Positions 1 to 7,516 of a DNA stretch of 64,000 nt are shown piece after piece. The translations under genes and the position numbers were made by a program. The notes under the pieces were generated by a model. The model worked only from the letters and a program-made list of their open reading frames with translations, had not been told where the DNA came from and made no database searches. The DNA is taken from contig ABVW01000003.1 of assembly GCA_000173115.1 (NCBI GenBank), forward strand, positions 1 through 64,000, read 5' to 3'. Within the stretch, counting starts at the first letter, position 1; every line of letters begins with the position of its first letter. Source of the stretch: Flavobacteria bacterium MS024-3C. Its GTDB lineage: Bacteria; Bacteroidota; Bacteroidia; Flavobacteriales; Flavobacteriaceae.

Positions 1-366
1 TTTCCATTAGACCCAAATGAGTGGGCAGACGCAGATAACGATGGTATTGGAGACAACGCAGATACAGATGACAATAACGATGGCTTTGACGATGATAAAC
101 TTTTTGTTTCTGGTTTGCTCACTCCAGGAAGTAGCGGCTTAGAAGATACTTGGAAAGTAATTAATATTGAGCAATACCCTAATGCTAGAGTAATAATCTA
201 TAATAGAAATGCTCAAGAAGTTTTTTCTGTCCTTGGTTACAAAAATAATTGGAGGGGAACATATAAAGGTAGTTCCAATCTACTTCCTGCAGGATCTTAT
301 TATTACGTGGTAGATCTAAATAATGGAGAAAAACCCATCACAGGCTGGTTATACCTTACTTACTAA
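1..366 (+). CDS. C-terminal end of a TSP3-repeat T9SS adhesin (5' end outside window)
   Basis: The reading frame is open from base 1 to the stop at 364-366, so only the last 121 residues are visible. It begins inside thrombospondin type-3 calcium-binding repeats (DxDxDGxGD pattern) and ends in a domain of the gliding-motility C-terminal type (CHU_C/TIGR04131), which directs proteins out through the type IX secretion system. The motifs EDTWKVINIEQYPNARVIIYNR, split as EDTW and NIEQYPN, and the final GWLYLTY are typical. From about base 66 onward the DNA is the same as the end of the full adhesin at 838-5775, so this is the older or sister copy of a tandem pair. Function in adhesion or gliding is inferred from the family. 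Confidence 0.85.
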   Translation, partial: FPLDPNEWADADNDGIGDNADTDDNNDGFDDDKLFVSGLLTPGSSGLEDTWKVINIEQYPNARVIIYNRNAQEVFSVLGYKNNWRGTYKGSSNLLPAGSYYYVVDLNNGEKPITGWLYLTY

Positions 367-473
367 TTCACTAAAAACAATACAAAATGAAAAACACAAT
401 CAAAACACTTGCTTTTACGGTCTTAGTCCTTTCAAGCATAGCTTCTAAAGCGCAGCAACAGCCTAACTTTTTA
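66..473 (+). repeat. Long direct repeat, copy 1 (about 408 bp)
   Basis: Bases 66-473 match 5475-5882 at a constant offset of 5409. The match covers the end of the adhesin gene, the intergenic spacer and the first 87 bases of the PorP/SprF gene. Reading the two copies side by side I see no mismatch between these limits; it stops at cctaacttttta, after which the copies differ completely. Upstream of 66 similarity continues with scattered differences (two at 64-65). Confidence 0.9.
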
Positions 474-826
474 TTCTTTGAGCAGAATATGAGTTTGTTT
501 AACTCGGCCTACACCGGTAGTGAAGGATCACTGGCTGGCCTTCAGTATAGATCTGCCTGGTCTGGAATAGAAGACGCGCCTAGAGCAGCTTCTTTTATCT
601 ATCACACCAAAGAAAAAATAGGGCCTCATGGGGTTTTAGCTATTTGCAGGACAAGGTCTATTTAAAGAACCAAGGAATGGCCTCTATAGACTATGGCTAT
701 GAGATGGGTCAAAGAACCAGCAGAACAACTCTTAGGGCCAATACAAATAAATTGTTCTTAAGATTCAAGTTTGGAAATCAAACAAGGCCTTCCATAGAAC
801 AAAAAAATAACACACCAGTAGAATAA
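387..826 (+). pseudogene. PorP/SprF family T9SS partner, internally deleted and frameshifted
   Basis: Proteins of the PorP/SprF family are about 300-residue outer-membrane partners encoded directly after large T9SS adhesins. Here the first 85 residues are present (signal peptide MKNTIKTLAFTVLVLSSIASKA, then the family-typical SAYTGSEGSLAGLQYRSAW and the IGPHG stretch). The frame then shifts near base 630-645 and ends at 665. A second frame, open from before 644 to 826, encodes about 60 residues (DYGYEMGQRT, then LRANTNKLFLRFKF) that look like the family C terminus. The middle of the protein, roughly 150 residues, is missing, so the product cannot form the usual barrel. It lies 20 bases after the adhesin tail and 11 bases before the next adhesin. 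Confidence 0.75.
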
Positions 827-837
827 CGATTGTTACC

Positions 838-3800
838 ATGAGATACTTTTCAAAAGCACTAAACTTTACAGCAGGAATACTCTTTACATTATTAAGTGTA
901 AACAGTGTCTTTGGACAGACTGTATATAATTTTGCTTACACTGGGAGTCAGCAGTCAATAACTTTACAGCCAGGCATATACAGTTTGGAAGTTTGGGGAG
1001 CTCAAGGAGGAACTGGTGAGAGTTATCAAACAGACTCCAAAGGAGGTTATGCTTCTGGAGAAATAAATTTACCGACTACAACCACATTTTATATTTATGT
1101 TGGTGGTCAGGGAGAGTATTTTACTTATGGTACATCCACACATTCAACCGCTGTCTCACGTTATGGTGGTTGGAATGGTGGAGGTGGTACTTACAATTCT
1201 GCGGCCTCCTTTGGAACAGGAGGAGGAGGAACGGATATAGCTCTTGTTTCTAGTTCTATTACAACAAACCAATATAGGTCTATTAGAACCACTACTTCTT
1301 ATAATTCTAGAATTATTGTTGGCGGTGGAGGTGGTGGAAATGGTAATTGGCAGAGAGGTGTTTATGCTGGTGGTGGTTCTTATGGCATAGGTTCAACCGG
1401 CTATGTTGGAACACAAAGTACTGCTGGCAGTAGTCCATGGGATTATGCAAATGCTTCCTTTGGATACGGGAGTACAGGTGAAGGTTATTCTGGCGGAAGT
1501 TGTGGCGGTGGCGGTGGATGGTATGGTGGTGCTGGGGGAAAAGGAGCCAGTAATAATGGGGGTGGTGGTTCTGGATATGTGTATACTTCTTCATCTTATA
1601 AGCCCAGTGGTTATAATCCAGGCACTCAATATTATCTTTCAGATACCTCTTTAGTTGCAGGGAATGCCCCTATGCCTGATCCTTCAGGTGGAACTATGAC
1701 AGGAAGTTCAGGAAATGGATATGCCAGAATAACGCTTCTGTGTTATCCTCCAAGCCTAACGGTATCTTCAACCCTAAGCGTCTACGCAAATCAGGCTAAC
1801 TTCAATTTAGCCCACAGCTCTCTTAGTTCAGGAACTTTGACGTATAGTTCTAGTGATAATGATGTGGCTACTATAGATGCGGCTACAGGAGAGGTGGCTA
1901 TTATAGGCGCTGGAACGGTAACCCTTACGGTGTCTCAAGCTGCTTATGATGATTATTGCGCAGACACAGCCACTATGTTATTAACGGTCAGTAAACCCCT
2001 TATTACCATTACCCCAAGTGCTACGCAAAGCAAGACCTACGGTGCTCTTGATCCAACCATTGAATATACGGTGAGTCCCACAAGTGTTTCTGGTATTTCA
2101 GATGTAAAGGCCAGTTTAACAGGGGTGTTGAGTAGAACCAGTGGAGAAGATGTAGGGACCTATTCCATTACCCTTGGCACGCTTACCAACACGAATTACA
2201 ACATTAATTATGTTGGGGCAGATTTTACTATTACCAAAGCCCCAATCACTATTGAAGACGGAGATGGCGACCCTGCTACAGACACGCTTAGCAATACTAC
2301 TATTACTTTTGGAGATGCAGATATACTCCTCACCCCAAGCTCTAGCAACACTGCAGATTACACCTTCACCTCTTCAGATAGTAGCGTGGCGAGTATTACC
2401 ATCACAAGCACCAATACAGCAGCGATTCGCAATTTAAAAGTGGGTTCTGCTATTATTACCATAGCCCAAGGGGCCGATGCCAATTACCAGGCTAAGACCG
2501 TGACTTACACCCTCACGGTAAGTCCATTGGCAGTAACGCTCACCCCCACGCTTTCACAGTCAAAAGTACATGGAGATGCAGATCCAAGTCTAACCTATAC
2601 CTCAAGTCCAGCAGTGGGTACGAGTCTTTCCAACGGAGAGAACATTGCTTTTTCCGGTACGCTTACAAGAACTTCCGGAGAAGACGTAGGCACTTATTCT
2701 ATTGGCATTGGGACACTCACCAACACGAATTACACCCTTAGCTACACTCCTAAAGACTTTATTATCAACAAACTACCAGTAACGATTATCACAACGGCTG
2801 GTCAGTCTAAGACTTATGGCGTTGCCGATGCCTCACTCAGCTACACCATCAGCCCAAGTACTTTATCAGACAGCACCGCCATTAGTTTGGGCGGTACGCT
2901 ATCTAGAACCCTAGGGGAGAACGTAGGTACTTATACCATCACGATTGGAACGGTAAGCGACACCAACTACGAGATCACGCTAAGTCCTGAGACCTTTGCC
3001 ATTAATAAGAAAACCATCACCGCTTCTGCGAGTAGTGTATCTAAGCAATATGACGCCACTACGGACATGGCAGGTGTACACCTATCACTGGCTACCTTAG
3101 AAACAGGAGACATAGTAACCGTTAACGGAACCGGATCCTTTAGCAGTCTAAATGTAGGTACGAGTCTTGGCTATACCATTGCAGGACTCTACCTTTCAGG
3201 AACAGATGCGAATAATTATTTCCTCAATGCAGGTACAAGCTTCTCAGGAAGCAATGGAGAAATTACTAAGGCGCCACTAAGCATTACGGCCAATGATGAC
3301 AATGGCGTAGATACAGACCCAGCCTTTAGCGGCGGGAATGGAGTTAACTACTCAGGCTTTAAAGGCACTGATACAGTCTCAGACCTATCAGGTACGCTCG
3401 CTTACACAGGCAGTAGCCAAGGAGCCACAGCGGCAGGTGCCTACGCCATAGAACCCACAGGAATTACCTCTAGTAACTACAGCATTACCTTTGTGGCAGG
3501 AAGCCTTACGATAATTGTAGGAGACTCAGATGGCGATGGGGTAAGAGACCCTTCAGACAACTGCCCAACAACAGCTAATGCAGACCAGGCAGACACGGAT
3601 GTTGATGGCGTGGGAGATGTTTGTGATAATTGTGTGGCTATTTCAAATAGCAATCAATTAGATACAGACGGAGACGGTATTGGAGATGTTTGCGACCCGG
3701 ATGACGACAACGATAGTTGTTTAGATGTCCGTGACTCTTTTCCATTAGACCCTTCAGAATGTTCAGATAATGATGGCGACGGCATAGGAGACAACGCAGA

Positions 3801-5775
3801 TCCAGACGATGACAATGACAGCGTACTAGACACCACAGACAATTGTCCATTCACCCCCAACACCAATCAATCAGATATAGACGCAGATGGTATAGGAGAT
3901 GTCTGTGACTTAGACGGTGATGGAGATGGTCAGTTAAACACGGTTGAGATCACCTGTGGAAGCGATCCTTTAGACGCCTCTAGTATGTCTTTAGACACAG
4001 ATGCAGATGGTATTCCAGATTGCATCGATACAGATGATGACAATGATGGTGTTTTAGATACAGAAGACGCTTTCCCATTAGATCCAGCAGAATGGACAGA
4101 TACAGACGGAGATGGCATAGGTAACAATGCAGATACAGATGACGACGGAGATGGTCAGTTAGACACGGATGAGATCACCTGTGGAAGCGATCCTTTAGAT
4201 GCCTCTAGTATGTCTTTAGACACAGATGCAGATGGTATTCCAGATTGCGTAGATACAGATGACGATGGAGATGGCTATGAGGATACCAATGACGACTTTC
4301 CGTTGGATAAGACAGAGTGGATTGATACAGACGGAGATGGCATAGGTAACAATGCAGATACAGATGATGACAATGATAGGTTTAGTGACCAAGATGAAAT
4401 TGCATGTGGCTCTGATCCTTTAGATGCTAGCTCTGAACCATTAGATACTGATGGAGATGGTATTGCTGATTGCGTAGATACGGATGATGATAATGATGGT
4501 TATTTAGATGAAAGCGACGCCTTTCCACTAGACGCCACAGAATGGTTAGATACAGACAATGATGGCATTGGTAACAATACGGACACGGACGATGATGGAG
4601 ATGGTCAATTAGACACGGATGAGATCACCTGTGGAAGCGATCCTTTAGATGCCTCTAGTATGTCTTTAGACACAGATGCAGATGGTATTCCAGATTGCGT
4701 AGATACGGATGATGATAATGATGGTTATTTAGATGAAAGCGACGCCTTTCCACAAGACGCCACAGAATGGTTAGATTCAGACAATGATGGCATTGGTAAC
4801 AATACGGACACGGACGATGATGGAGATGGTCAATTAGACACGGATGAGATCACCTGTGGAAGCGATCCTTTAGATGCCTCTAGTATGTCTTTAGACACAG
4901 ATGCAGATGGTATTCCAGATTGCGTAGATACGGATGATGATAATGATGGTATTTTAGATACTTCTGACAATTGTCCTTTAACTTTTAATGCGGACCAAAA
5001 AGATACAGATTCAGATGGCATAGGAGATGTTTGTGATAATGACGATGATGGAGACGGGGTATTGGACACAAATGATGCCTTCCCATTAGACCCAACAGAG
5101 TGGACAGACACAGACGCAGACGGTATTGGAAACAATGCGGATAATGATGACGATAATGATGGCTTCACAGATTTAGATGAGTTAGTCTGTGATTCAGACC
5201 CATTGGATAGATTTAATAAACCCGCAGATCAAGACAACGACCTTATTCCAGATTGTGTTGACCCTGATAGGGATGGGGATGGCTATGACAATACTCAAGA
5301 TGTATTTCCAGATAATGATCGTGAGTGGGAAGATTTTGATAAAGATGGGCTAGGAAACAACTTTGACGTAGATGACGACAATGACGGTTGTTTAGACGCT
5401 ACAGATCTATTTCCTTTAAATCCTAATGAATGTTCAGATGCAGACAACGACGGCATTGGAGACAACGCAGATCTAGATGACAATAACGATGGCTTTGACG
5501 ATGATAAACTTTTTGTTTCTGGTTTGCTCACTCCAGGAAGTAGCGGCTTAGAAGATACTTGGAAAGTAATTAATATTGAGCAATACCCTAATGCTAGAGT
5601 AATAATCTATAATAGAAATGCTCAAGAAGTTTTTTCTGTCCTTGGTTACAAAAATAATTGGAGGGGAACATATAAAGGTAGTTCCAATCTACTTCCTGCA
5701 GGATCTTATTATTACGTGGTAGATCTAAATAATGGAGAAAAACCCATCACAGGCTGGTTATACCTTACTTACTAA
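838..5775 (+). CDS. Large secreted T9SS adhesin: Gly-rich, Big/MBG/YDG domains, TSP3 repeats, gliding-motility C-terminal domain
   Basis: 1645 residues. Order: signal peptide (1-26, ending VNSVFGQ); glycine-rich domain about 30-300 (GGGGG runs, EVWGAQGG); Big_2-like Ig domains about 305-385 and 472-563; MBG-type beta domains starting near 389, 567 and 649 (each with QSKTYG or QSKVHG); a YDG domain near 725 (SKQYDATTDM); another MBG-like domain near 812; thrombospondin type-3 calcium-binding repeats about 895-1560, largely a 75-residue super-repeat; and a CHU_C-type C-terminal sorting domain about 1562-1645. Predicted to be exported by Sec, then by T9SS, and displayed on the cell surface. It starts 11 bases after the broken PorP gene and is followed by a second PorP remnant. 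No enzymatic domain is visible; an adhesin or surface role is inferred. Confidence 0.88.
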   Translation: MRYFSKALNFTAGILFTLLSVNSVFGQTVYNFAYTGSQQSITLQPGIYSLEVWGAQGGTGESYQTDSKGGYASGEINLPTTTTFYIYVGGQGEYFTYGTSTHSTAVSRYGGWNGGGGTYNSAASFGTGGGGTDIALVSSSITTNQYRSIRTTTSYNSRIIVGGGGGGNGNWQRGVYAGGGSYGIGSTGYVGTQSTAGSSPWDYANASFGYGSTGEGYSGGSCGGGGGWYGGAGGKGASNNGGGGSGYVYTSSSYKPSGYNPGTQYYLSDTSLVAGNAPMPDPSGGTMTGSSGNGYARITLLCYPPSLTVSSTLSVYANQANFNLAHSSLSSGTLTYSSSDNDVATIDAATGEVAIIGAGTVTLTVSQAAYDDYCADTATMLLTVSKPLITITPSATQSKTYGALDPTIEYTVSPTSVSGISDVKASLTGVLSRTSGEDVGTYSITLGTLTNTNYNINYVGADFTITKAPITIEDGDGDPATDTLSNTTITFGDADILLTPSSSNTADYTFTSSDSSVASITITSTNTAAIRNLKVGSAIITIAQGADANYQAKTVTYTLTVSPLAVTLTPTLSQSKVHGDADPSLTYTSSPAVGTSLSNGENIAFSGTLTRTSGEDVGTYSIGIGTLTNTNYTLSYTPKDFIINKLPVTIITTAGQSKTYGVADASLSYTISPSTLSDSTAISLGGTLSRTLGENVGTYTITIGTVSDTNYEITLSPETFAINKKTITASASSVSKQYDATTDMAGVHLSLATLETGDIVTVNGTGSFSSLNVGTSLGYTIAGLYLSGTDANNYFLNAGTSFSGSNGEITKAPLSITANDDNGVDTDPAFSGGNGVNYSGFKGTDTVSDLSGTLAYTGSSQGATAAGAYAIEPTGITSSNYSITFVAGSLTIIVGDSDGDGVRDPSDNCPTTANADQADTDVDGVGDVCDNCVAISNSNQLDTDGDGIGDVCDPDDDNDSCLDVRDSFPLDPSECSDNDGDGIGDNADPDDDNDSVLDTTDNCPFTPNTNQSDIDADGIGDVCDLDGDGDGQLNTVEITCGSDPLDASSMSLDTDADGIPDCIDTDDDNDGVLDTEDAFPLDPAEWTDTDGDGIGNNADTDDDGDGQLDTDEITCGSDPLDASSMSLDTDADGIPDCVDTDDDGDGYEDTNDDFPLDKTEWIDTDGDGIGNNADTDDDNDRFSDQDEIACGSDPLDASSEPLDTDGDGIADCVDTDDDNDGYLDESDAFPLDATEWLDTDNDGIGNNTDTDDDGDGQLDTDEITCGSDPLDASSMSLDTDADGIPDCVDTDDDNDGYLDESDAFPQDATEWLDSDNDGIGNNTDTDDDGDGQLDTDEITCGSDPLDASSMSLDTDADGIPDCVDTDDDNDGILDTSDNCPLTFNADQKDTDSDGIGDVCDNDDDGDGVLDTNDAFPLDPTEWTDTDADGIGNNADNDDDNDGFTDLDELVCDSDPLDRFNKPADQDNDLIPDCVDPDRDGDGYDNTQDVFPDNDREWEDFDKDGLGNNFDVDDDNDGCLDATDLFPLNPNECSDADNDGIGDNADLDDNNDGFDDDKLFVSGLLTPGSSGLEDTWKVINIEQYPNARVIIYNRNAQEVFSVLGYKNNWRGTYKGSSNLLPAGSYYYVVDLNNGEKPITGWLYLTY
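3922..5046 (+). repeat. 225-bp (75-aa) tandem super-repeat inside the TSP3 region
   Basis: The string ggagatggtca recurs at 3922, 4147, 4597 and 4822, all on a 225-base period; the unit at 4372 is diverged in DNA but keeps the protein pattern (DEIACGSDPLDASS). Each unit encodes EITCGSDPLDASS, then LDTDADGIPDC, then a FPLD-x-TEW stretch and DGIGNN. Units starting at 4471 and 4696 are almost identical, with a third start at 4921, which points to recent unequal crossover or slippage. Confidence 0.85.
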
Positions 5776-5882
5776 TTCACTAAAAACAATACAAAATGAA
5801 AAACACAATCAAAACACTTGCTTTTACGGTCTTAGTCCTTTCAAGCATAGCTTCTAAAGCGCAGCAACAGCCTAACTTTTTA
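5475..5882 (+). repeat. Long direct repeat, copy 2 (about 408 bp)
   Basis: Second copy of the 66-473 repeat. It spans the C-terminal sorting domain of the full adhesin, the 20-base spacer and codons 1-29 of the PorP/SprF gene, then ends abruptly at 5882. Confidence 0.9.
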
Positions 5883-5966
5883 GTTAACTCCAATTTATTT
5901 ACTTTAGATGTAACTAATGAGATTTATAAAAAATTATATTCTTTAATGAGACTTGTGTGCAAATAG
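5796..5966 (+). pseudogene. PorP/SprF start truncated at codon 29, running into unrelated sequence
   Basis: The ATG, signal peptide and first mature residues (KAQQQPNFL) are the same as in the gene at 387. After base 5882 the frame continues in unrelated sequence (VNSNLFTLDVTNEIYKKLYS) to a TAG at 5964-5966, giving a 56-residue chimeric frame. More than 90% of a PorP/SprF protein is missing, so it is treated as a remnant. The novel 27-residue tail has no family I recognise. It may still be transcribed with the adhesin. Confidence 0.7.
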
Positions 5967-5983
5967 TGTGCAAGTGAGGAAAC

Positions 5984-6019
5984 AAAAAAAGGGCTACATC
6001 TCTGTAACCCTTTTTTTTT
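5984..6019 (-). terminator. Hairpin terminator after tRNA-Arg (bidirectional)
   Basis: Inverted repeat GGGCTACA (5991-5998) and TGTAACCC (6003-6010) around TCTC, with one G-U pair, flanked by an A tract (5984-5990) and a T tract (6011-6019). It can stop tRNA transcription on the minus strand and adhesin-locus readthrough on the plus strand. Confidence 0.8.
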
Positions 6020-6021
6020 AG

Positions 6022-6095
6022 TGACCTCGACTGGATTCAAACCAGTAACCTTCTGAGCCGTAATCAGATGCGCTATTCAGTTGCGCCACGAGGCC
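6022..6095 (-). tRNA. tRNA-Arg (anticodon ACG)
   Basis: The reverse complement folds as a full cloverleaf: acceptor GGCCTCG with CGAGGTC (one G-U), D stem GCGC/GCGC, anticodon stem TCTGA/TCAGA with loop TTACGGC giving ACG, T arm ACTGG-TTTGAAT-CCAGT and discriminator A. CCA is not encoded. ACG would be read as ICG after deamination and decodes CGN arginine codons. A full promoter lies upstream (6119-6149) and a terminator downstream. The 3' end faces the broken adhesin locus. Confidence 0.95.
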
Positions 6096-6118
6096 GTTGT
6101 TATCCCTTGTTAGGGCTG

Positions 6119-6149
6119 CAAATATAATTCTTTTTGGGGTTGTGCCAAA
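6119..6149 (-). promoter_or_regulatory. Promoter of tRNA-Arg
   Basis: On the minus strand, -33 box TTTG (6146-6149), a 19-base spacer and -7 box TATATTTG (6119-6126), matching the Bacteroidota housekeeping consensus TTTG-N19-TAnnTTTG. It is 23 bases from the mature tRNA 5' end. Confidence 0.8.
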
Positions 6150-6223
6150 TACTTGTGAGAAATACTTGCAAGAAATCTGTTGGTTTAAAATTAAAGTAGA
6201 AAGTTAGACTGAAATGGATCTCT

Positions 6224-6370
6224 TTATTGGTTGTCCAATGCACGGGTGGTCACGTAATAACGCCAACCTACTATGGCTAGCTGCCATTTTTTAGCATTGG
6301 CTAAATCCAGTCTTTTTCTGGTGAAAGAGGGGAGGAGTAGTTTGTTGAGCTGGGCGAGGATTTTAAACAT
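6224..6370 (-). CDS. Conserved flavobacterial 48-aa small protein
   Basis: Begins MFKILAQLNKLLLPSF, then RLDLANAKKWQLAIVGWRYY, and ends VTTRALDNQ. I recall very similar small proteins in many Flavobacteriaceae genomes, sometimes labelled SsrA-binding protein although they are far too short for SmpB. The basic N-terminal half and the WQLAIVGWRYYV core suggest a small RNA- or membrane-associated protein, but no function is known. The codon pattern is coherent and the frame is closed by TAA (6224-6226). The flanking bases 6096-6223 hold the tRNA promoter, and 6371-6514 the promoter region of the next gene. Confidence 0.65.
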   Translation of the reverse strand: MFKILAQLNKLLLPSFTRKRLDLANAKKWQLAIVGWRYYVTTRALDNQ

Positions 6371-6491
6371 GGATTTTATTAGTTAAAGAAACTTTTCTCT
6401 CAAAAATACTAGTACAAATATACATTATTTGAAATTGTAGTATTCAGTGTGCTTTGCTGCTTTTTTTACAATAGATTATAAAGGGCTTTGT

Positions 6492-6499
6492 TATATTTG
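6492..6499 (+). promoter_or_regulatory. -7 box of the antiporter gene
   Basis: TATATTTG matches the Bacteroidota -7 consensus TAnnTTTG, 15 bases before the ATG at 6515. It favours the ATG over the upstream in-frame TTG at 6488. I see no good -33 TTTG at the right distance. Confidence 0.5.
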
Positions 6500-6514
6500 C
6501 TTCAAATTAAGACT

Positions 6515-7453
6515 ATGTTAGACGCTTTGTATATTGTTTTGGGGTTGGTGGCATTAATATTCGGTGGAAACTGGTTGTTAAAAGCAGCCGTAGCACTATC
6601 CCTTAGGTTGCAAATCCCTAAAATTGTCATTGGTATGACCGTAGTGTCTTTTGCCACTTCTGCTCCAGAGCTTATTGTGAGTATAAAAGCAGCTTTAGAT
6701 GGTTTTCCAGATTTGTCTTTGGGCAATGTCATAGGGTCTAATATTGCCAATCTTGGACTAGTGCTCGGAATTACCTTATTGCTTGGTACTATCCAGGTAA
6801 CCAAGAGCTTTTATAAAACAGATTGGCCGGTCATGTTTTTGGCCTCGTTGATATTCTTTGCCTTTCTTTATATAGATGGTCAATTGGTTTTTTGGGAAGG
6901 TCTTGTGATGTTTTCTATGTTATTGGTCTTTTTATGGTACCTGTTGCGTTTTCAAGACCATGCTGTAGTAAATGAATTACCTGAAGACGACGTTCCTTTA
7001 CCCTTATATAAAACCCTTTTATATACCGTATTAGGTGGTGTTGGCCTTTGGGGTGGCTCAGAGTTATTGATTTCAGGGGCTGTAGGTTTGGTCACATTTT
7101 TTGGTGTTTCTGAACGTGTTATAGGAATAACCATTGTTTCTGTAGGCACAAGTGTACCAGAGTTGGCTGCTTCTGTTATAGCGATAATTAAAAAAGAAAA
7201 GGCCATATCCCTAGGGAATTTATTAGGGTCTAATATCTTTAATATTTTTGCTGTTTTGGGCATTACGGCCATGATTACCCCAATAAATGTGATGGATCAG
7301 GCACTTTTGGAATCTGACATTTATTGGATGCTGGGTTTTGCGTTTATAGTACTTCCCTTAGTTTTTGTGCCTAGTAAAATGAGATTGGGATGGAGGGACG
7401 GTCTTATTTTATTGGCCGGATATGCTGCCTTTATTTACGTGACCATTTCTTAG
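6515..7453 (+). CDS. Calcium/sodium antiporter, CaCA family (YrbG-like)
   Basis: 312 residues from the ATG at 6515. It has the duplicated CaCA alpha repeats: GMTVVSFATSAPELIVS followed by GNVIGSNIANLGLVLG in the N half, and GITIVSVGTSVPELAAS followed by GNLLGSNIFNIFAVLG in the C half. The acidic residues in the two SAPE/SVPE motifs bind cation. About ten membrane segments are expected in the inner membrane, exchanging Ca2+ for Na+ or H+. Monocistronic by position: convergent with the glutamine synthetase at 7517. Confidence 0.9.
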   Translation: MLDALYIVLGLVALIFGGNWLLKAAVALSLRLQIPKIVIGMTVVSFATSAPELIVSIKAALDGFPDLSLGNVIGSNIANLGLVLGITLLLGTIQVTKSFYKTDWPVMFLASLIFFAFLYIDGQLVFWEGLVMFSMLLVFLWYLLRFQDHAVVNELPEDDVPLPLYKTLLYTVLGGVGLWGGSELLISGAVGLVTFFGVSERVIGITIVSVGTSVPELAASVIAIIKKEKAISLGNLLGSNIFNIFAVLGITAMITPINVMDQALLESDIYWMLGFAFIVLPLVFVPSKMRLGWRDGLILLAGYAAFIYVTIS

Positions 7454-7463
7454 GGAGCAAAAA

Positions 7464-7493
7464 AAAAGGCATCCGCTTTAGCGAACACCTTTT
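7464..7493. terminator. Weak bidirectional terminator
   Basis: AAAAGG (7464-7469) pairs with CCTTTT (7488-7493) and CGCT (7474-7477) with AGCG (7480-7483), separated by internal loops. It lies between the convergent antiporter and glutamine synthetase genes. Confidence 0.5.
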
Positions 7494-7516
7494 AAGTAAT
7501 AAGTGTAAGTAGGTTT

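Noticed and set aside
1313-1594. Minus-strand His-rich frame and a plus +1 frame in the Gly-rich region
   Set aside because: By-products of GGT/GGA repeats in the true frame of the adhesin.
3638-5531. Several long minus-strand open frames rich in Ser in the adhesin gene
   Set aside because: They are the reverse complement of Asp/Gly TSP3 repeats, which lack stops on the other strand; no starts with ribosome sites and no family match.
6022-6095. Active integration site with an integrated element
   Set aside because: No integrase gene and no second copy of the tRNA 3' end anywhere in the window; only a possible scar remains.
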